Below are positions 46,020 to 57,155 of a stretch of DNA of 64,000 bases, in pieces (position 1 is the first letter of the stretch; each line of letters starts with the position of its first letter). The position numbers were made by a program, and so were the translations under genes. The notes below the pieces were generated by a model that was not told the origin of the DNA, searched no databases, and worked only from the letters and a program-made list of their open reading frames with translations. The stretch spans positions 273,644 through 337,643 of the forward strand of contig CAKAKS010000293.1 of the NCBI GenBank assembly GCA_916700875.1, written 5' to 3'. Source of the stretch: Sebastes aleutianus. Lineage: Eukaryota > Chordata > Actinopteri > Perciformes > Sebastidae.

Positions 46020-46193
46020 CTCAGAGTCTCCAGTCTACAGTTTGGACTCTTCAGTCCAGCGAAAAGCGGTTTCACTCCTGAATCCTGCAGGTAGGTGTCA
46101 CTCAGCTCCAGCTCTCTCAGATGGGAGGGGTTGGACTTCAGAGCTGAGGCCACAACTTCACAGTGAGTATCTGAGAGTCCACAGTCAGAAAGT
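46020..46193 (-). CDS. NLR LRR exon, unit 2 (first)
   Basis: A 174-nt exon, acceptor TCATCACAG, donor GTCAGT, phase 2-2. It reads LSDCGLSDTHCEVVASALK, SNPSHLRELELSDTYLQDSG, VKPLFAGLKSPNCRLETL. It follows the NACHT exon of unit 2. Confidence 0.88.
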
Positions 46194-47204
46194 CTGTGAT
46201 GACACAAAAATTACAAAATACATTATTATGAAAGAGGACAGTTTATATTTACTTCATGCATTTGATGACTAAACAGTTCGATATAAACTTCTTTAATCAA
46301 CATTTACTCCTCACATCAGTGGTTCAGCTAATCTTATCTCACTGGTTGACATGAAACAATAATTCTCATCACTCTCTCTCAAACCTGCAGACTTTTAATC
46401 TTTGTTTTTCTTTAATCTTGCAGATGAAGAGAGAGAACATGTAGTTACATTGAGGCTTCCCTAATGTCCAGTCTGTCAGTGTGATCTGATCCCAGGTCTG
46501 TCTCCACAAAGTTAGCATGAGGCCTTCTTGATTAGAAAAGCATTTTTAAAACTCAGTGAATAAGTAATAATAATACAGTTGATAAAGATGACCTCTCTTT
46601 GCTAGCTACCTGCTGCTTTCAGGTTCACGTCCATAAATGGGAAAATTCGGTGACTGCTGCCAAACGGTAGAGAAATTAAACAAATCGCGTGATATTATTA
46701 GACCTGTACATAATTAAACATTCATATAACTAGATATTTTGATGACTGCATGGCGTTTTGTCATTAACACTCTTTTCTGAGCATCAAACGTATTCAGCTC
46801 ACAAACACAATGAATGAACCAATGAGGTTGCATTATTTACAACATAATGACATCAGAAAGATGATATCAGTGTATCAGCATTAAAAACAGAACATTGATC
46901 TTTGGTTTGTATAAGATCTCTTAAAAAGTCTGAATTCTACCATTCTGCTGTTATATATTCATCAGACTGCTGTTATTGGTGGAAGCTGTGTATTTGCTGT
47001 TACTACTCTTCTCTACAGCAACAAGAGAGAGAAACACCAGAGTTTCCTTCTGTGAGTAACAGAATAAAAGGAAAGACTTCAAAACAAGATGATGGAACAC
47101 AACTTGAATTCATTAGCAATAAAATGCACCATTGCTCGATTCAACACACTCAGGGGTTTTACAACGACTATCTTTGTCTCGTATGACCAGTAGTTTACGG
47201 TGGC

Positions 47205-47800
47205 TAATGCTAGAGTTGGGTCGATTTTGCCGGTCCGGTCCGGTCCGGTGTACGAGCTTAAACCGGTTTGATTTTATGCTAACGACACGTTCTGGCAAAT
47301 TAAAAAGTAGCCGACTTCAACAACCTGTGCCGACAGAGTCACAGTGCTAAATCCAGCCTGTATTGCATTACTAATAAGCAATATGACAACGTGATTAACG
47401 TAATATTATGATATAATGTTGGTGTATAAACAAGAAGAGGTTTGTTTACTAGGAAGTTCATGTGTTTTTTGGGGTGATGAGACGAGACATGGCAGAGCTG
47501 GTCTCAAAGAAAACTAAAACTACAGCAACATGGCAACAGTTTGGATTTGAAGCCAACGAAAGAGATGAGCCCAAAAACACACGAGGTAAGGTGTAATGTG
47601 GTGCAAGGCCTATTGAAAGCAAACCCCAGCACCAGGACTCTGATCCCAGGACCGCCCCGACTCCCCGCCGGATCAGCAAACGTTCTGTTGCTGCCGTTAC
47701 ACCGGTTAGACCCAGCGCTCCACCAGACAGCTGATCTTTTGTTTTTTTCATTTGTTTTACCAGGTTCACATGTCGTCTCCATCACCCCAAAAACATAAAT
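47205..47800 (+). mobile_element. hAT-like element with BED exon, unit 2
   Basis: Copy of 23838-24440. The BED-like start lies at 47489-47585 (MAELVSKKTKTTATWQQF, then GFEANERDEPKNTR, donor GTAAGG). Right boundary uncertain. Confidence 0.5.
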
Positions 47801-48076
47801 AAGAAAAAACTGTCAAATGTAACAATTATTAGAAATAAATAGAATAAGTGTTCATTAACTTGACAGCTAGAAACACAAACTACTGAAACATTTTGAACTC
47901 AACATTTGAAACAGCTCAAGAACATCTGTGACAAAATACAAATACATATTTATGTAATAAACACGTGGAACATTTATACGAATATTATATTTTAAGAATA
48001 ATTTATAGTGTGTATATTTGAAGAACTAAACTAGTAATCTACACTGATCTATAAAGTTAATCACATCTGGACTTAC

Positions 48077-49917
48077 AGAGCTTTTCTGCAGTTCCTCACA
48101 GCTGGCATCAGTCTCAGTCGTCCCTCGTATGATGTGTTGTACTTGTTCAGGTCCAACTCATCCAGAACCTCCTCTGACATCTGCAGCATGTAGGCCAGAG
48201 CTGAGCAGTGGATCGCAGAGAGTTCCTTCTCTGATCTGTTCTCTGACTTCAGGAACTCTTGGATGTCCTGATGTACCGAGTGGTCGTTCATCTCCGTCAG
48301 ACAGTGGAAGATGTTGATGCTTCTGTCAGGAGAGGTTTCGGTATCATCATCATAATCATCATCATCATCATCATTATCCATGTTCATCTCTTTCAGGTTG
48401 TTGATGGCTCTCTGGATGATTTCTGGACTGTTGTCTGTCTGACCCAGCAGACCTCCTAAGAGTCTCTGGTTGGACTCCAGAGAGAGGCCATGAAGGAAGC
48501 GAACAAACAGGTCCAGGTGGCCATTTTTACTCCTCAGGGATTTCTCCATGGCTCTCTCCAGGAAGTCATCCAGGGTTGAATGAACATATTCTTCTCCCAG
48601 GAAGTCCTTCAGTACCTCTGTGTTGCTGTTTGTGTTGCTGTTTGTGTAACAGTGGAACATGTAGACTGAAGCCAGAAACTCCTGAATGCTCAGGTGAACA
48701 AAGCAGTAGACTGTTTTCTGGAAGATCACACACTCTCTTTTGAAGATCTCTGTACAAACTCCTGAGTACACCGAGGCCTCTGTGACATCCAGACCACACC
48801 GCTCCAGGTCTTCTTGGTAGAACATGATGTTTCCTTTCTCCAGATGTTCAAACGCCAGCCTCCCCAGCTTCAGAAGAACTTCCCCGTCAGCCTCCGTCAG
48901 CTCCTGTGGACTCGTCTCATGTCCCTCACCATACTTCTGCTTCTTCCTCTTTGTCTGAACCAACAGGAAGTGTGAGTACAGGTCAGTCAGGGTCTTGGGC
49001 AGCTCTCCTCTCTGGTCTGTAGTCAACATGTGGTCCAGAACTGTAGCAGTGATCCAGCAGAAGACTGGGATTAGACACATGATGTGGAGGCTCCTGGATG
49101 TCTTCATGTGTGAGATGATTCTGCTGGACAGCTCTTCATCACTGACTCTCCTCCTGAAGTACTCCTCCTTCTGGGCGTCAGTGAAGCCTCGTACTTCTGT
49201 TACCCTGTCAACACATGCAGGAGGGATCTGATTGGCCTGCTGCAGGTCGGGAAGTTATCCAGACGAGAGCTGAGGGAAGCAGATTCCCCTGGATGAGGTT
49301 TGTCAACAGCACGTTGACTGATGACTTCTGGGTGACATCAGACACAACCTCACTGTTCTTGAAATCCAGTGAAAGTCTGCTTTCATCCAGGCCGTCAAAG
49401 ATGAACAGAACTTTACAGACAGCGAGCTTCTCTGCTGTGACCTTCTGTAATGTTGGATGGAAAACATGTAGCAGCATGAGAAGACTGTACTGCTCATCTC
49501 TGATCAAGTTCAGCTCCCTGAACGAGAGCAGAACCACCAGACTGACATCTTGGTTTTCCAAGCCCTCTGCCCAGTCCAGAGTGAACTTCTGCACTGAGAA
49601 GGTTTTTCCAACGCCAGCGACGCCGTTCGTCAGAACGACTCTGATGTGTCCCTGTTGGTCAGGTAAGGCTTTAAAGATGTCCTGGCACTTGATTGGAGCG
49701 TCATGGAGGCTCTTCTTCTTGGAAGTTGTCTCAAGCTGCCTCACCTCATGTTGGGTATTAACCTCTTCACTCTGTCCCTCTGTGATGTAGAGCTCAGTGT
49801 AGATCCTGTTGAGGAGGGTTACACTTCCTGTTTCATCAGTTCCTTCAGTCACACATTCACATCTCCTCCTCAGACTGATCTTATGTTCATCTACAACCTC
49901 CTGCAGACCTCTATCTG
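48077..49917 (-). pseudogene. FISNA-NACHT exon, unit 2, frameshifted
   Basis: Same exon as 24709-26506, with acceptor and GTAAGT donor kept. An extra C at about 49236 shifts the frame just after ITSRPAA, so translation stops within about ten residues, cutting the NACHT module before the winged helix. Walker A GVAGVGKT and Walker B FDGLDE are intact upstream. Downstream the frame resumes (48077-49107) and is otherwise open, suggesting a recent lesion or a sequencing error. Two in-frame expansions distinguish it: an added NSNT repeat and an Asp-rich run from a (TCA)n tract (about 48343-48380). Confidence 0.88.
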
Positions 49918-50194
49918 CTGAAAGACAGAGACAAGTTTGAGACAAAACAAAGAAACTTATTATTTTCATTGTCAATATGAAAATGATCAACATAACAACC
50001 AATAAAGAAGTAAAGGTTATAAAGTCATCATCCCTTCTTGAAGTCAAAAATAACATCAAAGTGATTCTTACACTTATTTTTAATAGTTTTTCAACGTGTC
50101 GCTCTGCAGGACCAGACGTGTGTTTGTAAGTTAGAGAAGGAGACTGTAGCAGGAAAGCTAATGTGGGCTGTTGTTCAAAGTCTGTGGCTCCTGT

Positions 50195-50330
50195 TCAGTT
50201 CAATTCATTTTTATATAGCATCAAATCATAACAGAAGTTATCTTAAGACGCTTTTCATATAGAGCAGGTCTAGACCGTACTCTATCATTTAGAGACCCAA
50301 CAAGAGCATGAGCATGCATTGTTATACGAC
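50195..50330. repeat. Dispersed repeat, unit 2
   Basis: TTTATATAGCATCAAATCAT, then TTTTCATATAGAGCAGGTC. Copy of the repeat at 26765-26935. Confidence 0.6.
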
Positions 50331-50677
50331 AATGACAAGAAAAAAGTCCCCTTTCATCAGTGTGACTGTCTGTCTGTGATAGAACAGTGATGTTGTTGCT
50401 TCATACAGAGTTTAATAGTTCTCCATCCTCATCTATGCAGATGGAAAACAAACAGCATTCTGATTGGTTAAAGCAAAGACGGAGTGCTATCATCAAAATA
50501 TAAATGTATTCCTTCTGGGTTCAGATTTTCTCTCAAAGGAGAACAAAGGAAGTGATGCAGAGCAGATATGTATGATGGAGAAGATCTTAAACGTTGTCAC
50601 AACAATAGTCAGTGTATTAAGACAACAAGTCCTGTTTCCAGACATGAAGACATCAGCAGACACATCTACAGTCTTAC

Positions 50678-50847
50678 TTTGTACAGTGCTGGTCTGACTG
50701 GCTGTCTGAGGTCCAGGTCTTGTTCTGGTCTGACTGGCTGTCTGAGGTCCAGGTCTTGTTCTGGTCTGACTGGCTGTCTGAGGTCCAGGTCTTGTTGTGG
50801 ATCTGGACATCAGCTCGTCCACAGAAGCAGGACTCCTCTTCTTCTCT
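50678..50847 (-). CDS. NLR linker exon with 12-residue repeat, unit 2
   Basis: Acceptor TCTCCACAG, donor GTAAGA, 170 nt, phase 2 in and phase 1 out. It reads EKKRSPASVDELMSRSTTR, then PGPQTASQTRTR repeated, ending PGPQTASQTSTVQ. The three copies come from a perfect or near-perfect 36-bp tandem repeat (about 50693-50800). Joined to the NACHT exon it gives ...TVQTDRGLQEV, as expected for fish NLRC3-like proteins. The region is Pro/Thr/Ser/Gln-rich and probably disordered. It is deleted in unit 1. Confidence 0.8.
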
Positions 50848-51083
50848 CTGTGGAGACATTACTTTAGAACTAAAATGATATGTATGATGGAGAAGATCTT
50901 AAATGGATTACTCCGTTCCAGTGGACAGCACCTGCATAAACTAGAACTACTGGAGAACTAAAGAAGTCAGAAAGGTCTGACACAGTTTCCCTGTCTTAGA
51001 AGTCTTTATTGTTAACACATAAAATACATTCAGGAAGTGACATTCATATCACCACTGACAGGCAGTTACTGTTTACAGTGATG

Positions 51084-51420
51084 ACGCTGCCACCTTGTGG
51101 TTTCCTGGCGCGTCCTCTCAATATGAGCGTGCATGAGCAAGTTGCAGTATTTTTCCCATCATGATATTCAGCCTCCAGAATAATATCAATGTTTTAAAAA
51201 TGTCCTCTTTAATACAAACTCATCATTTTCTGCAGCTACTTCACAGTAAAGGTCCTCCATTAAAGAGAGCTGATTATGTCCTTTACTGATTCACAGTCAC
51301 TTTGGGCAGCTTAGCTTGAGTTAGTTAGGTTTGAACTGAGGTTAGAAGGTCTAAATATTGAGGTAGCCCAGCAGTCTAAGACACACATCATGTAACACTG
51401 GTGTCCTGGTGTACCTTTTT
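51084..51420. other. Segment inverted relative to unit 1
   Basis: GCTGCCACCTTGTGGTTTCC, then CTGATTATGTCCTTTACTG, then AGGTCTAAATATTGAGG: the reverse complement, in reverse order, of 27375-27635. Intronic. Confidence 0.75.
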
Positions 51421-52354
51421 TAATGTCAATATGTTTTCTGCCACTTTCTACTGTCAACTATCAAATGAAGGCATGAATTCAAATATTGTAAAAAACAGAA
51501 GTGGTACAAATCTACATTTGACCATTTCATGAACTTTGTTTTGTCAGCAGATAGTTTAACACCAGAGATGTTTGTTCTTGACCTTCAGAAACAAGATGTG
51601 GTGCAGAGAATCTAAGCTCAAAGGTCCACTGACAAATAGTCCAAAGCTTTCAACTGAAAGCTCTGAATCAATAGTAAGTGGACCTTTGAGCACTTCTTTC
51701 ACTATATTTTACATATGTAGTGAAAGAACAAACTCAAACCATCAACACATAGAATCAAGGTGAGCAAATAGTTTCTACAAATGCTTTTTCACCTCATGTT
51801 GCACAGTTATGATGTGCACTGATTCAAAATGACACCCAGTAGGTCATAACAGCTGATTTTAGGAGAAGTCAAATAAACAAAATATTATGAGGACAAATAT
51901 GAGAAAATTATTTAAACATTTGAAGCACATTCTTCCAGATTTTGAATAGTCGCAGATCTTTAGACCATTTCACAGCTGTAAAAGTAAACATTCCAGATGT
52001 GTCCCTGTTTATTTCCTGTTGCAGTGGATCTGAATGACATCAGCTGACAGGAAGTAAACATGGACCCTAAGCTGTGTAGCAATGAGATTCTGTTGAACCG
52101 GCCACTACAGCGACTTATATGAATATTTTCTCGAAGTGTAAATTGTGAAATGGAGGTTCTCAGGTGTTTTGTTACAGAAATACAATCAGTAGTTTGTGGC
52201 TCTAAAACCCAGACTAAGATCCATCTTAGTTTGAAACAGTATCTGCACTAATAGTTCTGCATCAGGAATATAAATCTGTTAGCAGAACATTTAGTCTTCA
52301 TCCTCAATGCATCATCATCCATCAGGTCAGCTTACAGTAGAAACAGTCTCTTAC

Positions 52355-52471
52355 TTTGTGTCTGAGGGTCCAGGTTCATTACTGAAGGATGGAGGATCCC
52401 TCATGGACCAGTCACTCTTCATAGACAGACAGCTGGGTACTGGAGACTCTGCTCTCTGTCTGGACTGAACT
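52355..52471 (-). CDS. NLR SMKSD cassette exon 2, unit 2
   Basis: A 117-nt exon (39 codons), acceptor GGTGTTTGCAG, donor GTAAGA, phase 2-2, so it can be duplicated or skipped without breaking frame. It reads VQSRQRAESPVPSCLSMK, then SDWSMRDPPSFSNEPG and PSDT. The module recurs in the N-terminal part of fish NLRC3-like proteins; its role is unknown. Confidence 0.82.
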
Positions 52472-53132
52472 CTGCAAACACCAAGATGATTTTATTCACA
52501 TCACATGAATCCTTGATAAATTCTCTGATGACAAAGACATTTCAGTTTCTAAATACACAAACTACTGCTACTGTCAATAATGTGGTTTAAAGTTTGTATT
52601 AGTCCTCTTAGATTACAGCTGTTCTGGGTGACTGACAGCTGTCACAGATACGAAGAGGAAGAATGCACTAATTCATTCTCTTTGTGTCACCAACAGTGTG
52701 TTAAACTTCAGTTAGCAAATACATTTTAGTATAAATTTAATATACAAACACACAATCAACTAAATCATGGCATTGGCATGGCATCACTTTGTTCTATATC
52801 ATTCTGTATCTTCCCAGTGGTGTTCCTTATGTATTCAAATCTGAACTCTACGTACGTAAGTTTTAGAGTCAAAATGCTGTTTTCCCTTCAAGACCTTCTA
52901 AAAACTTTCTCCCACGTGACCTGACGTAGGTTTCTACATGATGACACTGCTACATGTACAGTATATATACATCCTTATAGTCAGTGTATTAATACAGTAA
53001 CTTAGATGGTGGTCAGCGTGCTCCCAGTCAGGAGAAGCAGACAGGAGTACCATCAGGAAGCTAAGCGATGTACTGCTATGGACGCCACGTTAGTTCAGAT
53101 CAGAAAGTCACACAATAACACAAACTAACTAA

Positions 53133-53505
53133 CCGATGGATGCAGCAGTAGACCAGCTACTCCTGTGTTCTGAGAGGGAAAATGACTGGTTTTGTGAATG
53201 GAGTCTGGTGGCTTTGAAGACAGTGATATAGCGGCTTCAGTTCCCGTCAGAAAGGGCTGTCTGATGGAGAGGTAAAGCAGAGAAAATATTCTAAATATAG
53301 TGTACACTTAAACGAATATTTGTTTGTTTCTTTTAGGTGGCTAAAATACGTTTTTCTGCTGCTGCCGTCCACAGCTGCTTTACCTCTCCATCAGACAGCC
53401 CTTTCTGACGGGGAACTGAAGCTGTTATATCGCTCTCTTCAAAGCCACCAGACTCCATTCACAAAAGCAGTAATTTTACTTCCCAGAACACGGGAGTATA
53501 CGTAC
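53133..53505. mobile_element. Fold-back MITE with about 130-bp arms
   Basis: Left arm includes TGAATGGAGTCTGGTGGCTT and GAAAGGGCTGTCTGATGGAG; the right arm (about 53375-53500) has their reverse complements. A third fragment of it lies at 57790-57875, next to the T2 MITE. No coding. Confidence 0.75.
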
Positions 53506-53839
53506 AACCCCACTTCAAAGAAGCTGTCATAACAGCTGATTTTAGGAGAAGTCAAACCAACACAGTATTTTGAGGACTAATGTGAGAAAATGAATTATTA
53601 AATATGAATATTTTCTTGAAGTGTAAATTGTTAAATGGAGGTTCTCAGGTGTTTTGTTACAGAAATACAATCAGTAGTTTGTGGCTCTAAAACCCAGACT
53701 AAGATCCATCTTAGTTTGAAACAGTATCTGCACTAATAGTTCTGCATCAGGAATATAAATCTGTTAGCAGAACATTTAGTCTTCATCCTCAATGCATCAT
53801 CATCCATCAGGTCAGTGCACAGTAGAAACAGTCTCTTAC

Positions 53840-53956
53840 TTTGTGTCTGAGGGTCCAGGTTCATTACTGAAGTTCACAGGAGTAATCATGGACCAGTCAC
53901 TCTTCATAGACAGACAGCTGGGTACTGGAGACTCTGCTCTCTGTCTGAACTGAACT
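53840..53956 (-). CDS. NLR SMKSD cassette exon 1, unit 2
   Basis: A 117-nt exon with the same acceptor, donor and 2-2 phase as 52355-52471. It reads VQFRQRAESPVPSCLSMK, then SDWSMITPVNFSNEPG and PSDT. It differs mainly in the variable stretch between SDWSM and FSNEP, where fish NLR paralogs usually vary. Confidence 0.82.
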
Positions 53957-54929
53957 CTGCAAACACCAAGATGATTTTATTCACATCACATGAATCCTTG
54001 ATAAATTCTCGGATGACAAAGACATTTCAGTTTCTAAATACACAAACTACTGCTACTGTCAATAATGTGGTTTAAAGTTTGTATTGGTCCTCTTAGATTA
54101 CAGCTGTTCTGGGTGACTGACAGCTGTCACAGATATGAAGAGGAAGAATGCACTAATTCATTCTCTTTGTGTCACCAACAGTGTGTTAAACTTCACTTAG
54201 TAAATACATTTAGTAGAAATTTTATATACAAACACACAATCAACTAAATCATGGCATTGGCATGGCATCACTTTGTTTTATATCATTCTGTATCTTCCCA
54301 GTGGTGTTCCTTATGTATTCAAATCTGAACTCTACGTACGTAAGTTTTAGAGTCAAAATGCTGTTTTCCCTCAAGACCTTCTAAAAACGTTCTCCCACGT
54401 GACCTGACGTAGGTTTCTACATGATGACACTGCTACATGTACAGTATATATACATCCTTATAGTCAGTGTATTGTGGATACACATCTGAAATCATGGCAT
54501 TGGCATGGCATAACTTTGTTTAATATAATTCTGTATCTTCCCAGACGGTGAAGAAGAGAGCGAGTGAGAGAGAGTCGGTGTGTTGAGCTAATTCTTGTCT
54601 CATCTGTGGGCTGATAAACAGTAAATTCATCTGAACTGGGTTGAAAAACGATGCAATCTGGTTGCCTTGGTGATGAGTTACAGCTGACTATTAACCAAAC
54701 ATCCATTCTCTGTTTGAGGAAGAACGTTAACCAAAACACAGGAAGTGAAACTGGCTGGAGGGGGGGGGGGTTAATTCTCTTTGTGTCAAGAAAAGTTTGT
54801 TCAACTTCAGTTAGCAAATACATTTTAGTAGAAACTTTAAAATAGAAACACAAAATCAACAGAAAACATGGTATTGGTAGAGGAAAGTGAAAATGAGTCC
54901 TATAAATGAGTTAGTAGCAGCTCTCTTAC

Positions 54930-55079
54930 TTTGACTCTGAGGGTCCAGCTTCATTACTGAAGAGTAGATGTTCATCTTTAGACTGATCACTCTTCATAGA
55001 CAGACAGCCAGAGACTAGAGACTCTGCTCTGTCCTCCTCTTCCTCCTCACAGTCAATCATCTTCTGATCTGAAGTCAGT
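54930..55079 (-). CDS. NLR first coding exon, unit 2
   Basis: Acceptor CTCTCAG, ATG at 55060, donor GTAAGA after 54930. The 131 coding nt give MIDCEEEEEDRAESLVSG, then CLSMKSDQSKDEHLLF and SNEAGPSES, phase 2 out. All downstream exons of unit 2 then join in frame (2-2, 2-2, 2-1) up to the NACHT frameshift. The start is chosen as the first ATG after the acceptor, with an acidic N-terminus as in unit 1. Confidence 0.82.
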
Positions 55080-55224
55080 CTGAGAGGTTAAACACTAAAG
55101 CTGACTGTGAACATGTACAGGAAACAAGTTTGTACAAGAGTCACAGGCAAGACTGAGAGAACAGGAAGTCACACACACACACTAATAATAATAATAATAA
55201 AACCCCCCAGAACTCCACCAGAGG

Positions 55225-55566
55225 CCTGTACTACGAAGCAGGATTTGGCGGCGTTAGCGAGGTAACTTCAGGGTGAACTCTGGGTTTTCCGTACTACGAA
55301 GGTGGTTATGTTCAAGATAAGAGCTCAACTTATATAAAAGCACCTACTACTGACCAATCAGAGCTCAGTGCAGTGATTGTATGATAACATTACACACATT
55401 TGAGGAAGTTTAAGTCATAATCCAGTTTAAACTGACAAATGCAGGAAGGACAGCTGGCTGCATGCTGTGGGTGTTTACCGCTTTGAATTGTATTTTTATA
55501 TAAATATTTTTACTTGCTCTTGAGTCCGTTTCACACCGCCTGAGACGGGGACCTAGCTGAAACAAT
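55225..55566. mobile_element. CCTGTACTACGAAGC element, diverged copy
   Basis: Starts CCTGTACTACGAAGCAGGAT, with a second GTACTACGAAGG downstream, then the TGCAGGAAGGACAGCTG and GTCCGTTTCACACCGC words seen in blocks A-C. Interrupted by a Tc1-like element at 55567. Confidence 0.6.
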
Positions 55567-55863
55567 ATATACTGGAAAAACAAAGTTCGGAAACTTGTGT
55601 TTGGTCGATTATTTTTCTGTTGTTTCAATGCTAATTGGCATTGTATTTTACATTGTTGGAAAGCCTGTTTATTTACCTTCACAATGATGTCTAACTTGTA
55701 AGGATCATGCATTTGTGGGATGAGCAGCAGAGCTGATTATGGGGAGCGCCCAAGAAAAATTTGCCAAAATGCTCTGCCAATGGTAAACAGTGTATTCTCA
55801 TCGCTACTAGGAAGCCTGCAATGACTGCCCTTCACCGTCAGACACGGACAATGGAACCTGAAC

Positions 55864-56660
55864 ATGTGGGGGAATGTCATGTTCAGTGATGAGTCCAGGT
55901 TCTGTCTGCGAAAGTCGGATGGCAGGGTGAATGTATGGAGACGACGCGGAGAATGCTATGCTGACTGTTGCACCGATGGAGTAACAGCTTTTGGTGGGGC
56001 AGTGTCATGGTGTTGGGCGGCATCTCCCTCACTGGCAAAACAAGGCTTGTCATCATTGAAGGCCATCTCAATGCAGGGAGATATCGGGATGCGATTCTGT
56101 AGCCAGTGGCGATCCCATATCTCCACAATCTGGCACCTAACTTCATCCTCCAAGAAACAACGCTCGCCCCCACAGAGCCAGGGTTATCACAGACTACCTC
56201 CACAATGTGGGAGTAGAGAGAATGGAACGGCCTGCCAAGAGTCCAGACCTCAACCCAATCCAACACTTGTGGGATCAGCTTGGGCGTGCTGTACGTGTTA
56301 GAGTGACCAACACAACCTCGCTGGCTGACCTGCAGTGAATCCTTTTTTTTTTTTTTAAGTTATTTTTTTGGGGGCATTTTTCCATTTTTATGACAGGACA
56401 GTGGATAGAGTCTTGAAAGGGGGGAGAGAGAGAGTGGATGCGGAAAGGGCCACAGGCCGGATTCGAACCCGGGCCGCCGCGGTCAGGACCAAGCCTTAAT
56501 ACATGGACGCCCGCTCTACCAACTGAGGCGCCCAGACCTGCAGTGAATCCTGGTTGAGGAATGGAACGCCATCCCACAGCAACGTGTGACCAGGTTGGTG
56601 ACCAGCATGAGGAGGAGGTGCCAGGCTGTTGTGGCTACGTATGGATCTTCCACCGCTACT
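55864..56660 (+). pseudogene. Tc1-like transposase fragment
   Basis: The frame at 55864 starts in the catalytic domain: WGNVMFSDESRFCL (first aspartate), GRVNVWRRRGECYADCC. Frameshifts follow. The second aspartate region is changed (FILQ then ETT), and a later frame reads SPDLNPIQHLWDQLG with the final glutamate. The DNA-binding half is absent. A SINE interrupts the last part, after which EEWNAIPQQRVTRLV resumes near 56555. Confidence 0.85.
56343..56534 (-). mobile_element. tRNA-derived SINE nested in Tc1 transposase
   Basis: On the minus strand: head GGGCGCCTCAGTTGGTAGAG (A box), B box GGGTTCGAATCC, a CTCTCTCTCTCC stretch and a poly-A tail (T run at 56343-56355 here). Flanked by a perfect 16-bp target duplication, GACCTGCAGTGAATCC, at 56327-56342 and 56535-56550. 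This is a full-length insertion of about 192 bp. Confidence 0.95.
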
Positions 56661-57155
56661 GAGGCTCCTGACGGTGTATTAAATGAATAAAGTGTAAAAT
56701 TGCCAATATGTCTTGTTTGTTCCTTGTTACTGAAAGAGAGTTCAATCATCTAATCCACCAAACAACTCAAAACAAGAGTCAACACCAACAGGAGAATACA
56801 CTGTTTGCCATTGACGGAGCATTTTGGCAAATTTTTCTTGGGCGCTCCCCACATAATCAGCTGTGCTGCTCATCCCACAAATGCATGACCCTTACAAGTT
56901 GGACATCATTGCAAAGGTAAATAAACAGGCTTTCCAACGATGTAAAATACAATGACCATTAGCATTGTAACAACAGAGAAATAATCCACCAAACACAAGT
57001 TTACAACCTTTTTTTCCCAGTATATATACATATATATATATATCATAGACGCCACACGTTACACACAGGGTAAAAAGAAGTGTAATCCATTCATCTATAA
57101 CACTCCTAAAAGCTACTTATATTTAGACGACTAAAACTGACTTTTGAATGTTCTG

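Larger units (their letters stand above)
51842..54475. repeat. Intragenic tandem duplication carrying the SMKSD exons
   Basis: 51842-52985 recurs at 53526-54475 (shared start GTCATAACAGCTGATTTTAG; shared end TATATATACATCCTTATAGT), with about 200 bp missing from the second copy. Each copy contains one 117-nt exon. The copies are separated by an inverted-repeat element (53133-53505). 54476-54925 is intron with a poly-G run near 54763. Confidence 0.85.
55567..57026 (+). mobile_element. Second Tc1/mariner-like element
   Basis: Long terminal inverted repeats of about 230 bp: TATATACTGG at the left and CCAGTATATA at the right, with matching interiors (GCCCAAGAAAAATTTGCCAA near 55750 and its reverse complement near 56830). 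Carries a dead transposase and a nested SINE. Sits in the first intron of NLR unit 2. Confidence 0.85.
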
